Source of the DNA: Clostridiales bacterium
Lineage (GTDB): Bacteria > Bacillota > Clostridia > Christensenellales > CAG-917
Direction: 5' to 3'
Length of the DNA: 64,000 bases
Assembly (NCBI GenBank): GCA_022009995.1
Contig: CP091734.1
Span: 434,001 to 498,000, forward strand
Each line of letters opens with the position of its first letter. The stretch's first letter is position 1. The notes beneath the pieces were generated by a model. It worked only from the letters and a program-made list of their open reading frames with translations. It was not told the origin of the DNA and made no database searches. The position numbers were made by a program, and so were the translations under genes. Below are positions 11,032 through 20,423 of the stretch, in pieces.

Positions 11032-12014
11032 CTTATAACCCCCCATACAAAGGTAAATATCGTAATAAGCGTATTTAGCGTTATCGCAAAATACAGCGGC
11101 GCGTTGTCAAGCCGTGCGGTCTCTTCCTTACAAAACGCGACTTCCTTGCCTTTTTCGATCCTTTTGTCGCTCTCGATAACCGACGTCTTCAAAAACAGTA
11201 CGAACATCAAAAACGCAACGAGTATAAACAATATCGTGGCGATTATTCCGCCTTTGGTCGTGCCAAGCAGAAAACCGTACGCTTTGTTCAGAAAATCGAA
11301 GCCTTTTCCCGTTTGCCGTCCGTAATCGCGCATCACCGCAACGAAGTTGTTGACAAAATGGCAGAACATCGCGGAATATATACTTTTCGTGACGTACACG
11401 AGCGCGCCCGTGATAAGCCCGAAGAAGAACGTGTAAAACACCTGCGTGACGTTCGTATGCATCAGCGCGAACATCAATGCCGAAAGAATTATCGCAAAAG
11501 TCGGAAACCGCGCGTTTTCGTTTGCGCCGTAACAAAGTCCGCGGTTCGTGAACTCTTCAAACGTCGCGGGAAGAATCGCCGTGAGCGCGATATCCGCAAA
11601 CAGTACGCCGATGTTGTCGTAAACAAGCGGTTTTGAAACCGAGGGAGTGTAGCCGATAACCGAAATAAGATTGTACCAGACGTTTGACAAACACGTCACC
11701 ATAAAGGTTGCGAAAATCGAAATCAGGAAAATATAAACCCAACTTTTTTTTTTTGCGGGCAACGAATCGTACTTGAACTCCGCCGCGATTGTTTTTAAGG
11801 CGTGCTTGTCCCGGGAAATTTTAAGATATATTACGTATAGTAAAAACGGCACGACGCCCATAAATCCGACTTGCACGACGACGCTCCACACGGCGTCGGA
11901 ACCGAGCACGGAAAACCCCGACAAAACCCCATCAGACACCATAATACGAAAGATTGCGATAAGGAGCATCGAGAACGCGTATATGCCGTTTTTTGCGAAA
12001 CGTTTTGTCATCAA
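11028..12014 (-). CDS. CPBP (CAAX/Abi) family intramembrane metalloprotease
   Basis: 328 residues with about eight hydrophobic segments. The three CPBP motifs are present: EEFTNRG (EExxxR), FALMHTN (FxxxH) and HFVNN (HxxxN/D). The active site lies within the membrane. The start overlaps the upstream paralogue by 4 bases (ATGA) and the stop overlaps rlmH, so it is translationally coupled on both sides. The substrate is unknown. Confidence 0.88.
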   Translation of the reverse strand: MMTKRFAKNGIYAFSMLLIAIFRIMVSDGVLSGFSVLGSDAVWSVVVQVGFMGVVPFLLYVIYLKISRDKHALKTIAAEFKYDSLPAKKKSWVYIFLISIFATFMVTCLSNVWYNLISVIGYTPSVSKPLVYDNIGVLFADIALTAILPATFEEFTNRGLCYGANENARFPTFAIILSALMFALMHTNVTQVFYTFFFGLITGALVYVTKSIYSAMFCHFVNNFVAVMRDYGRQTGKGFDFLNKAYGFLLGTTKGGIIATILFILVAFLMFVLFLKTSVIESDKRIEKGKEVAFCKEETARLDNAPLYFAITLNTLITIFTFVWGVIR

Positions 12015-13157
12015 TTCAAAAATCCGCTGACCAGCGAGATAATCCAGATTACCGCGAGAATGACGTAAACAAGCTTGATATTCGACGGGAAAAAGTCCTC
12101 GCGCGACATCTCGGTCATTTCGTCGTCTTCGGGCGTAATATCGCGGATTATGGTGTTTATCTTATTATAAGCAGCCTTTAATCCGCCTTTTTTGAAAATT
12201 CCGCACAAATCCCTAAATGCCGCCGCAAAGTCGTTTTTGCTTTCTTTTGCTTTAACAGACAAGGTCTTTTCGGTGGAATAAACGCCGTCCTTATTTTCGT
12301 AAACGTCAATGACTTCGGCGTTATCCGGCAAAATTTCAATGCGTTTCGGCGCGCTTACTTTCGTGAACTTTTTCAGAAGATATACGACAAGCGTGCCGCC
12401 TAAAAGTATCGCCACAATCCAGATGAGATACCAATATCCGACGTGCATCGAGCCCAAGCTCGTATTTTTCATAATCGCTTCATACGGGTATTCCAGCGTC
12501 AGGCTTAAAAAGTTGTTGAAGAAATGCAGGAAAATCCCAGCCCACAGCGACTTCGACACAAGCACGACGTAGGCAAGCACCGCGCCCAGCAAAAACTGAT
12601 GCACCGTCTGTATCGGGTTGCCGTGCATGAGCGAGAACATACCCGCGGTGATAAGTATCGCATAGGAATAATCGCGCTTTCTCGACGCCGCGTTCAGGAC
12701 GACGCCGCGCATCAGAAACTCTTCGGCAAACGCAGGAAGCACCGCAAGCAGTAACAGTCCCAAAAAGTATGCGCCGACCGATGCCGTCGTATCGACGATA
12801 TTAAGGCTCATATCGAACCCGAGCCTTGAAAGTATGTCCAAATATGTTCGACACGGGCAAAAACGCCATAATGCAGCATACCGACAACAGCGAAAGTATG
12901 CCGATTTGTTTCAGCCCGATTTTTTTGTCGAGTTTCGTCGCGGACACAACGTCGACGTTTTTACGCTTTGCGTAAACGAGCATCGAGCCTATGAACGCAA
13001 CGGGGTTGATAAGATACTGACACCACGCCGCCGCTCCGCTCATTCCGCTTGTGAAACGGAAAGAAAATTCGTAAATAAGGCTCAGGACGTAAAAGGTCGC
13101 AAACGCAACGAGAAACGCGTTGCCCGTATTTGAAAACTTGAAATTCTTATTTTTCAT
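12011..13157 (-). CDS. CPBP family intramembrane metalloprotease, one frameshift
   Basis: Two frames join to about 380 residues. The start at 13157 (MKNKNFKFSNTGNAF) overlaps the end of walJ. The CPBP motifs are AEEFLMRG, FSLMHGN and HFFNN. The frame is lost near 12840; removing one T gives VSNILDILSRLGFDMS. The C-terminus carries an extra soluble segment of about 80 residues and a last hydrophobic helix. It is a paralogue of the next gene. Together the two occupy the place that HtrA holds between yycJ and rlmH in Bacillus and Staphylococcus. Confidence 0.85.
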
Positions 13158-13935
13158 CGGCTTCGATAAGTTCTCCGCATTTATTCTGATATGCAAGTTC
13201 GACGCGGACTTTGTCCGAAAACCCGTTTGCGTCAAGGGCGGACAATACCGTCGAAAAAGCAAGTTCCGGGCAGTTGTTTTCCTCGGACATATGCCCGAGA
13301 ATCAGCGTTTTCAGCCCGCTGTGTGCAAGGACGGTCGCGACGTTTGCGGCGCAATCGTTGGAAATATGCCCGTTTGCGCCCGAAATACGTGTTTTGAGCC
13401 GTTGCGCGTACGAGCCTTTCATCAACATTTCCACGTCGTGATTCGCTTCCAGCAATACTACCTGACTACCCTTCAAATTACTTAAAATTCCTTCGGTTAT
13501 ATGACCGATGTCGGTTGCGACGGAAACCCTTGCGCCGCCGGACACGAACGTATACGCAAGCGGATACACCGTGTCGTGCGGTATTCTGAACGGATAAACC
13601 GCAATATCGCCGATTTCAAATCCCGCGTCGAAAAAATCTACGTTTTCAAACGGAATCGGCCCTATACGGCGCGCGATATGCGGCATAACCCGCTCGTGCG
13701 CGTACACCTTGACGCCGGCGTTTGAAAGTGCGGAAAGTCCCGAAATATGGTCGTCGTGCTCGTGCGTGACGACAACTCCCGACAAATCCGTAATCCCCAC
13801 GCCGATTGTCTTCAACGCGTCTGAAATTCTTTTCAAGTTTACCCCTGCATCCACAAGGATATGCGTCGTTTCCGACGAGATATAAGTGCAGTTCCCGTGA
13901 CTGCCGCTGGCGATCGACATTATTTTCAGTGACAT
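13147..13935 (-). CDS. walJ: WalJ/YycJ-family metallo-beta-lactamase-fold hydrolase
   Basis: 262 residues. The start (IMSIASGSHGNCTYISS) and the HxHxDH motif THEHDDH are those of the YycJ (WalJ) branch of MBL-fold nucleases. In Bacillota it is linked with the WalKR cell-wall system, but no walK or walR is present here. Expression is from a promoter overlapping the divergent fumarase promoter. It heads the operon with the two CPBP proteases and rlmH. Confidence 0.88.
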   Translation of the reverse strand: MSLKIMSIASGSHGNCTYISSETTHILVDAGVNLKRISDALKTIGVGITDLSGVVVTHEHDDHISGLSALSNAGVKVYAHERVMPHIARRIGPIPFENVDFFDAGFEIGDIAVYPFRIPHDTVYPLAYTFVSGGARVSVATDIGHITEGILSNLKGSQVVLLEANHDVEMLMKGSYAQRLKTRISGANGHISNDCAANVATVLAHSGLKTLILGHMSEENNCPELAFSTVLSALDANGFSDKVRVELAYQNKCGELIEADEK

Positions 13936-13951
13936 ATTAACCTCGTTTAAT

Positions 13952-13980
13952 ATTGTATCACGGTTTTTTTTGCTTTACAA
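13952..13980 (-). promoter_or_regulatory. Promoter of the walJ-CPBP-rlmH operon
   Basis: TTGTAA (13980-13975), 17-bp spacer, TACAAT (13957-13952), reading on the minus strand. Its -35 box shares bases with the -35 box of the divergent fumarase promoter. Confidence 0.65.
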
Positions 13981-13998
13981 GCGATATTATGTTATACT
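13970..13998 (+). promoter_or_regulatory. Promoter of the fumarase operon
   Basis: TTGCTT (13970-13975), 17-bp spacer, TATACT (13993-13998). The fumarase start is at 14020, with AGGTGA as its ribosome-binding site. Confidence 0.65.
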
Positions 13999-14019
13999 AT
14001 ATCGGTAAAAAGGTGAAGT

Positions 14020-14850
14020 ATGATAATCGACACGATAAAAATCGAAAACGCGGTCAGGGAAATTTTTGAAAACATCGGAACGCACCTTGACGAAAAGGTA
14101 TATTGCCGTCTGAAAGCGGCAAAAGGCGCAAACGAACGCGAAAGTTTCGCGCTGAAAGTCCTGACCGAAAACGCCGAAATCGCGCGGGATACAAACTCGC
14201 CGGTATGTCAGGATACGGGGCTTGCCGTCGTATTCCTGGAAATCGGGCAGGACGTCGCGCTTTCCGGGAAATACGTCGAAGACGCCGTAAACGACGGCGT
14301 AAGACAAGCGTATGAAAACTTCCGCAAATCGTCCGTGCATCCGCTTTCCCGCAAAAACTCGGGCGACAACACCCCCGCGATTATCCACACGCGCGTCGTG
14401 AAAGGCGACAAAGTGAAAGTTTCCTGCATGATGAAAGGATTCGGCAGCGAGAATATGTCGCGGCTTTTTATGCTAACTCCTGCGGACGGCGTCGATGGCG
14501 TGGTCGAAAAGGTTGTGGAAACGGTGAAAGACGCAGGCAGTTGCCCGTGTCCGCCCGTAATTTTGGGCGTCGGCGTCGGCGGCACGATGGAAAAGGCGGC
14601 GATTATGAGCAAGCACGCCCTTTTGAACGACTTGGACAAGGAAAACCCCGACGAATATCTTTCTTCCCTTGAAAAGGAAATGCTTGAAAAAATCAACGCT
14701 CTGGGCATCGGTGCGGAAGGCTTCCGCGGCGACGTTACCGCCCTTCGCGTGTTTATCGAAACGGAAAACACCCACATTGCGGGACTGCCCGTCGCGGTCA
14801 CCGTACAATGCCATTGCTCGCGCCACGGCGAAAGAATAATCGAGGGATAA
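14020..14850 (+). CDS. Class I fumarate hydratase (iron-sulfur hydro-lyase), alpha subunit
   Basis: 276 residues. Two-subunit class I fumarase/tartrate dehydratase, alpha chain. The three cluster cysteines are visible in SPVCQDTG, GSCPCPP and QCHCSRHGE. It would interconvert fumarate and malate with the beta subunit that starts one base after its stop (TAA then ATG). Substrate choice between fumarate and tartrate cannot be settled from sequence, but fumarate is usual in Clostridia. Confidence 0.9.
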   Translation: MIIDTIKIENAVREIFENIGTHLDEKVYCRLKAAKGANERESFALKVLTENAEIARDTNSPVCQDTGLAVVFLEIGQDVALSGKYVEDAVNDGVRQAYENFRKSSVHPLSRKNSGDNTPAIIHTRVVKGDKVKVSCMMKGFGSENMSRLFMLTPADGVDGVVEKVVETVKDAGSCPCPPVILGVGVGGTMEKAAIMSKHALLNDLDKENPDEYLSSLEKEMLEKINALGIGAEGFRGDVTALRVFIETENTHIAGLPVAVTVQCHCSRHGERIIEG

Positions 14851-15372
14851 ATGATTAAGGTCGAAACAAGCGATATTGAAATACTGAAAACGCTGAATGC
14901 GGGCGATATCGTGTCGATAAGCGGCACGATTTACACGGCGCGCGACGCCGCTCACAAAAAGATTTTCGCCCTTATGAAAGACAATGAGCCTTTGCCTTTC
15001 CCCCTTCGGAATTCGTTTGTCTATTACACGGGCGCGACTCCCGCAAAAGACGGCGAACCATACGGCAGTTGCGGCCCCACGACGTCGAAACGCATGGACG
15101 TTTATACGCCCGATATGCTGGACGCGGGACTTAAAGGTATAATAGGTAAAGGCGCGCGCACGCGCGCGGTAATCGACGCGATAAAACGAAACGGCGCGGT
15201 TTACTTCGTCGCAATCGGCGGAGCGGGCGCGTTTTATAAATCGGCGATAAGGTCGGCGGAAGTCATCGCTTTTCCGGAACTTTTGTCGGAAGCGGTAACG
15301 AAACTCGAAGTCGAAGGGTTCGAGTGCGTCGTCGGCGTGGACTCAAAAGGAAACGACATTTTTAATAAATAA
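14851..15372 (+). CDS. Class I fumarate hydratase, beta subunit
   Basis: 173 residues. Diagnostic stretches: GEPYGSCGPTTSKRMD and YFVAIGGAGAF of the fumarase beta/C-terminal domain. It is immediately coupled to the alpha subunit (start directly after its stop), so the pair is made as one enzyme. A shared terminator follows. Confidence 0.9.
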   Translation: MIKVETSDIEILKTLNAGDIVSISGTIYTARDAAHKKIFALMKDNEPLPFPLRNSFVYYTGATPAKDGEPYGSCGPTTSKRMDVYTPDMLDAGLKGIIGKGARTRAVIDAIKRNGAVYFVAIGGAGAFYKSAIRSAEVIAFPELLSEAVTKLEVEGFECVVGVDSKGNDIFNK

Positions 15373-15420
15373 TTGTTCCGACAGATAATATTAAACGAAC
15401 AAAACGAAAAAGCGCAAACA

Positions 15421-15447
15421 AAAATCCCGCGGGCTCCGCGGGATTTT
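15421..15447. terminator. Bidirectional terminator between fumarase and the membrane-protein operon
   Basis: ATCCCGCGG-GCT-CCGCGGGAT stem with A-run on the left and T-run on the right. It can serve both convergent transcripts. Confidence 0.85.
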
Positions 15448-15460
15448 TCTTTGTCTTTTG

Positions 15461-16460
15461 TTAAATCAGATCGCTTAAATCGTCGTCGTTATCGAACTTG
15501 GGCTTCCTTGGAATGAAGCAAAGCGCGAAAATCAAAAATACCACCGACACCATCGCAAGACGCCATACGAAGCTGCCCTTCGCAATCGGGTTCAAAGGAA
15601 CGTTAAGCGCTTTGAATGCGGGAACGGTTGCACAGATAACTGCGCCCGCCACCGTCAATACGAACAGAATAAGCGCGGAAATCCAGATGTGGTATCCATG
15701 GCCGTTGCAAAGCCCCACGAATTCCACGATAAGCGTCGCAAGAGCAATCGCGCATACCACGGTGTAAAGGAACAGCGGAACTTGTGCGATAAGGTTGCTT
15801 GTATTGAAGTTCATCCAGCCGGCAATGATATCGGGCTCGCCGGGGGCAAGCGCAAGGCTTGTGATTTTAAGTTGTGCCGCGAAGTGGTTGAGCACGACAA
15901 ACGCAAAGAATCCAAGGGTAATAACGAAAAGGATTGCCGCAAACGCGCGGTTTTTGGCTTTCGTTTTCTTGATTGCATTTTCTGCGGAAAGGTCATCCCC
16001 GACAAACTCGGGCTTTTTATCGCGGCGTTTCGCCGCGCGCGCCGCCTTTCTATCAAGGGGTTGATCCTTGACTTCGGGCAGCGGTTGTTGCTGTTTGGGT
16101 TTATTGTCGATTTGCAAAACGGGTTGGTTTTGCGTTGCGTACGGCACGAACGCCACAGGCACTACGACGGGGTTAAGCTGAACCTGACCGCGGGGTGCGA
16201 TTATGGGTTGAAGACCGCCTGCCACGGGACGCATCACCGCATATTCGACGGGATTTGCAACCTCGGGCGGGACTTTGCGCGTTTTGCGGAGCGGGAGCAG
16301 CCGCCGCGGGTTTCCCTTGCGGAATGGGCGTTGCTTCGGACTTTTGAATTCTGAGTTCCGAAAAATCTTCGCCCTTCATTTCCGCGCGGGCGTTTTTAAT
16401 GGTTTCTTCCGCGCTCACGGGCAAAGATTCGGCAACTACTTTTTTGTTTTTTCTTTTCAT
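15461..16460 (-). CDS. Membrane protein with VPY motif, four TM segments, one frameshift
   Basis: Two frames join to about 330 residues from the ATG at 16460. The N-terminus is charged and proline-rich, then comes a motif shared with its two upstream neighbours (VQLNPVVVPVAFVPYATQ), a basic linker (DRKAARAAKRRDKK) and four membrane segments. The frame changes near 16277; removing one C gives SPPEVANPVEYAVMRPV. It is the last gene of a three-gene operon. No family was recognised. The paralogy with the next gene (same order: VPY motif, linker, four TM) is clear by eye. Confidence 0.65.
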
Positions 16461-16474
16461 TATATAACCTCCGC

Positions 16475-17202
16475 TTAAAACTCGACAGTTTCCTGAATTC
16501 TGTGTTTAGGACAAATTATGTTGCAGACGAATGCGAACACAAGGTTTGCGCCGCCGATAATAATCAGCATTATCGAGGGCCAACCGCAATCGCGCGAAAG
16601 CAGATTGCCCAGATTTTTGATCTGAGAGAAGAATTTCATCTCATAAAACGCCGCGACGACAAAGCAAAGGAACGCTATGACCGCGCAAAGGGTAAATCCT
16701 ATTCTCTTTCCCGTGGAAATCGCGATTATCGACAAAATGAAGTTGATGATTATCGCAACGTAGGCGATGGCGATAAGATACGGCGCGAAAACAACGTCGA
16801 ACTTGCAAATTCGTGCGTTTTGAGCATCACGTCGAACATATCGGCAAAGTATTTAAGGCTGATGTATTTTTCCGCTCCCGCAATGGGATATTTCGCCGCG
16901 AACGACAACCCGAACAGAATTATCGACAGCGTGGCGATGATAAGCATAAGAACGCCCGACACACGTGCCGACGCGCGTTTTTCCGTCTTTCTTGCGGCAA
17001 CGGTCTGTTGTTCCGCCGCGGACTGCGCGACGGTTTCTTCTTCCTCGCCCGCGGACAGGTAAGGAACGATCGCAACGGGATTTACCGTGGGTTGAAGTTG
17101 GATTTTTTCGCTGGGCCTTATGATAGGATACGGTTTGTTGACCGGCAACGGAGCGTAAAATACGACTTTTTCGTTTTTAACGTTTTCTGTTTTTTTATCC
17201 AT
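16475..17202 (-). CDS. Membrane protein with VPY motif, paralogue of the 15461-16460 gene, one frameshift
   Basis: About 243 residues from the ATG at 17202, preceded by GGGGGA. Near the N-terminus is the shared motif IQLQPTVNPVAIVPYLSA, then an acidic and basic linker, then four hydrophobic segments (SGVLMLIIATLSIILFGL; LIAIAYVAIIINFILSIIA after repair; FTLCAVIAFLCFVVAAF; IMLIIIGGANLVFAFVC). One T is missing near 16803. It lies 10 bases after the zinc-ribbon gene and 14 bases before its own paralogue. Function unknown. Confidence 0.65.
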
Positions 17203-17212
17203 AATTCCCCCG

Positions 17213-18027
17213 TTATTTTTTTGCGTTATTACGACGCATTCTTTCATAATCCGCCTTGGACGCATACTGCCACAAGGGCTGTTCCTGCGTGACGTACGGA
17301 ACGATTGCAAGAGGCTGTACTATGGGCGAATTTGCATAAATCCGTCGCCCGAATAAGCATAGCCGCCTGCGTAACCGGCCTGTCCGCCGCCCCTTACGGG
17401 TTTGCTGTCGGCAGACTTTTTACCGTTTATAAACTCAGGCTTTTTGTCCGCTTTCACCGGGAATACGGGCTCGACCACGGGAGTGTGCGGTACGTCGGGC
17501 ACCTCGACGGCGTCTTCGAACGAAGGAATACGTTGCTTGCTTGCAAGGTACAGACTTCTGTTCTTATCTCTGCCGCAACGACGGCACTTTTCGTCGGAAA
17601 TGCTGTTGCGCTTGCCGCATACCGGGCAAACGTACGTGGAATTTTTCAATTCTTCTTCGGAAAGTTTGTCAAATTCGCCGTTGAACTTTTCCGCATAAGA
17701 GTGGATGAGAGGCAAAACCGCTTGCAGTCTTTCGATGCTTTCCACCTCGAACTCTTTTTCGAAATCGCCGGGCATTTCGCTGCCGCAAGCCGTGCAATAT
17801 AAGGCGTCTTCGGCGTTTTCACTGCCGCATACGGGACATTGAACCGTCTTGGGCTTTCTCAGAAGCACCGCGCCGCAATGTTTGCAAAAGCGCGTCCCGG
17901 GCGCATTCGGCGTTTCGCAAGCCGAACAGATAAGCGCGTCTTCGGGGTTGAACAGGCCTTGTCCGCAAACGGGGCAGAACGAGTCGCCCTGATGGACTAC
18001 TGAACCGCAAGTTTTACATACTGCCAT
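17213..18027 (-). CDS. Multi-zinc-ribbon protein with C-terminal VPY motif, one frameshift
   Basis: About 270 residues. At least three CxxC...CxxC zinc-ribbon units are visible (CKTCGS...CPVCGQ; CSACETPN...CKHCGA; CPVCGSENA...CTACGS) and a fourth pair near 150 (CPVCGKR...CRRCGRD). As written it stops at 17320. Adding one G near 17332 extends it to 17213 with PIVQPLAIVPYVTQEQPLW and ends KADYERMRRNNAKK, 10 bases before the next start. The added tail carries the same AIVPY motif as the two membrane proteins that follow, which supports the repair. It heads the operon from a good promoter. Function unknown. Confidence 0.65.
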
Positions 18028-18095
18028 AATTTATCTCCTTAAACAATGGTCGAAATCACGAAAAACCGTACGTGGTTTCAAGATACTTCTTAACT

Positions 18096-18124
18096 ATTAT
18101 AAACTAAAATAGTTTACATATCAA
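18096..18124 (-). promoter_or_regulatory. Promoter of the zinc-ribbon/membrane-protein operon
   Basis: TTGATA, 17-bp spacer, TATAAT on the minus strand, about 70 bases upstream of the start at 18027. Confidence 0.7.
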
Positions 18125-18166
18125 CGCTTTTCGTAAAAAAGTTGACGGCGTTTTTCTTTTTTTGTC

Positions 18167-19807
18167 TTATTTATTGAAGCTGTCTTTCAGCCCCACGACT
18201 TCGTTGAACACGGGTGCGGATTTGTCGAAATTGCTTACCGCCATATAATAGCCCTGTCTCATAAATTGGAAGCGGTCGTACGCCTTTGCGTTTTCGACGA
18301 TGAATTTTTCGGCTTTCGCGCGGACAACCGTCTTCGAGTTCTTGTTGACGCGATCCATAAGGTCGCCTTCGACGTCGTTGATAAGATAATCGAAACGATT
18401 TACCGTTACGTCGACGCAGTCGTTTGCGTTCACCCAGTGTATTACGCCCTTGACCTTGATGCCCGCGTTCGCGCCGCCCGATTTGCTGTCTTCGATATAC
18501 TTGCAGCGCACTTCTTTGACGTTGCCGTTTTCGTCGACGTCGCAACCGGTGTATTCGACGATGTACGAGCCTTTGAGCCTTACCATTCCGCCGGGTTTTA
18601 AGCGGAAATATTTTGCGGGGGGATTCAGCGAAAAGTCGCTTTCTTCGATGAAAAGTTCGCGACTGAACGTCGCGGTGTGAGTGCCCGCGCCTTCTTTGTT
18701 GGGATTGTTTTCGATTTCGACGGTTTCCGTCGCCCCTTCGGGATAATTTTCGATAACGAGTTTCAACGGTTTCAGAACCGCCATTGCGCGCGTTGCGTTT
18801 TCGTTAAGGTTTTCGCGGACGCAGTGTTCCAGAAGCGCGATATCGACGACGCTGTTTGCCTTCGCCACGCCGATGCGGGAGCAGAAATCGCGGATGGCTT
18901 CCGCGGGATATCCCCTTTCGCGCATACCGCTTAACGTCGGCATACGGGGATCGTTCCACCCTTCGACCACGCCGTCTTCGACAAGCTGACGAAGATAACG
19001 CTTGCTCATAATCGTGTGGGTAAGGTTGAGCCTTGCAAACTCGATTTGCCTCGGGCGGGGGTTAAATCCGCACTTTTCGACAACCCAGTCGTACAAGGGA
19101 CGATGATCCTCAAATTCCAGACTGCAACAACTGTGCGTGATACCCTCGATCGCGTCTTCCAAAGGATGCGCGAAGTCGTACATGGGATAAATCACCCACT
19201 TTGTGCCTTGTCTGTGGTGCGGCGCTTTCACGATACGGTAAATGACGGGATCGCGCATGTTGATATTGTTCGCCGCCATGTCGATTTTCGCGCGGAGAAC
19301 CTTTTCGCCGTCGTCGTATTTTCCCGCGCGCATTTCCCTGAAAAGTCGCAGGTTTTCTTCCACGCTTCTGTCGCGGTACGGGCTGTTTACGCCGGGCTCG
19401 GTAAGCGTGCCGCGGGTTTTGCTGATTTCTTCCGCGGACAAATCGCAGACGTACGCAAGCCCTTTTTCGATAAGCCCTTCCGCAAGCGAATACATTTTTT
19501 CAAAGTAATCGGACGCATAATAAAGCGCGTCCCATTCAAAACCCAGCCACCTTATGTCTTCCTGAATGCTGTTGACGTATTCGACGTCTTCTTTCGACGG
19601 GTTGGTGTCGTCGAAACGCAGATTGCAAGTGCCGTGATATTTTTCCTTAATGCCGAAATTTATGCAGACGGCTTTTGCGTGGCCGATATGCAGATACCCG
19701 TTCGGTTCGGGCGGAAAACGCGTCGCTATGAACGTATGCTTGCCGCTTTTAAGGTCGGCGTCAATGATGTCTTCAATAAAGTTGGTTGGTTTTGCAAATT
19801 CTTCCAT
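18167..19807 (-). CDS. glnS: Glutaminyl-tRNA synthetase
   Basis: 546 residues, intact. Class I synthetase of GlnRS type: RFPPEPNGYLHIGHAKAV (HIGH motif with the GlnRS PPEPNG signature), LRFDDTNPSKE and the KMSKS counterpart TIMSKRYLRQL, followed by the beta-barrel anticodon-binding domain. It charges tRNA-Gln directly. Having GlnRS, rather than only the transamidation route, is notable but not rare among Clostridia. The length matches bacterial GlnRS (about 550). Confidence 0.93.
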   Translation of the reverse strand: MEEFAKPTNFIEDIIDADLKSGKHTFIATRFPPEPNGYLHIGHAKAVCINFGIKEKYHGTCNLRFDDTNPSKEDVEYVNSIQEDIRWLGFEWDALYYASDYFEKMYSLAEGLIEKGLAYVCDLSAEEISKTRGTLTEPGVNSPYRDRSVEENLRLFREMRAGKYDDGEKVLRAKIDMAANNINMRDPVIYRIVKAPHHRQGTKWVIYPMYDFAHPLEDAIEGITHSCCSLEFEDHRPLYDWVVEKCGFNPRPRQIEFARLNLTHTIMSKRYLRQLVEDGVVEGWNDPRMPTLSGMRERGYPAEAIRDFCSRIGVAKANSVVDIALLEHCVRENLNENATRAMAVLKPLKLVIENYPEGATETVEIENNPNKEGAGTHTATFSRELFIEESDFSLNPPAKYFRLKPGGMVRLKGSYIVEYTGCDVDENGNVKEVRCKYIEDSKSGGANAGIKVKGVIHWVNANDCVDVTVNRFDYLINDVEGDLMDRVNKNSKTVVRAKAEKFIVENAKAYDRFQFMRQGYYMAVSNFDKSAPVFNEVVGLKDSFNK

Positions 19808-19857
19808 ATATGCTCCTTAATGGAAAAATCGACGCTTTATACGCCGATTTTATTCGG

Positions 19858-20249
19858 TTAATTATCAATTTGGTGATTTCCGCCGCAAGACGACGGGAAA
19901 ACTACGTCCCGCGCGGCAACAACCATCAAATCTCCTTGTTTTTTGAATCCGAATTTTTCAAGCCTGTCGTCGGGCGCAATAAGAATATTGACTTCGCTCA
20001 TCGACAGTTTGAAAAGAATCGTCCTGAAAAAGAAGTCGGAAACCGACGGATCTTCCGCCTTGTCCTTTGCAACGTCGAAAGATACGATAAGGATCCCTTC
20101 GTCGCGAAGCACCATTTTGCATACGCCACGCCCTCGTCGTCGTCGAAGAGCACCGCGTTGATACCGCTCGTGTTTGCGCCCGTCACCCCCGCGCGGTCGT
20201 AAATTCTCATCAATTCATCGTCGTCGTCAACGTAATTTACGGTCAGCAT
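19858..20249 (-). CDS. GNAT-like protein, one frameshift
   Basis: Two frames join to about 130 residues: an N-terminal acidic segment, a beta-strand-rich core (INAVLFDDDEGVAYAKMVL after repair) and an ending resembling the last strands of acetyltransferases (DRLEKFGFKKQGDLMVV). One A is missing near 20115. The acetyl-CoA-binding motif is not clear, so this may be a degenerate GNAT fold. The C-terminus ends CGGNHQIDN. It lies upstream of glnS on the same strand. Function unknown. Confidence 0.5.
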
Positions 20250-20364
20250 ATCGTCTTTTCTTCTCCCTTTTCCGATTTTTATTTATTATATAAATATTTT
20301 ATATTAAAGTCAAACAATCTTGCGGGAAATTAACGCCCCGCGGCAATTTCGTTTTTCAAAACGC

Positions 20365-20393
20365 TTTTCATTTTTTCGGCGTTGTGCTATTAT
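20365..20393 (+). promoter_or_regulatory. Promoter of the SDR gene
   Basis: TTTTCA, 17-bp spacer, TATTAT, about 30 bases upstream of the start codon at 20424. Confidence 0.5.
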
Positions 20394-20423
20394 GTTGTTA
20401 TTAAAATAACACGGAGCAAATTT

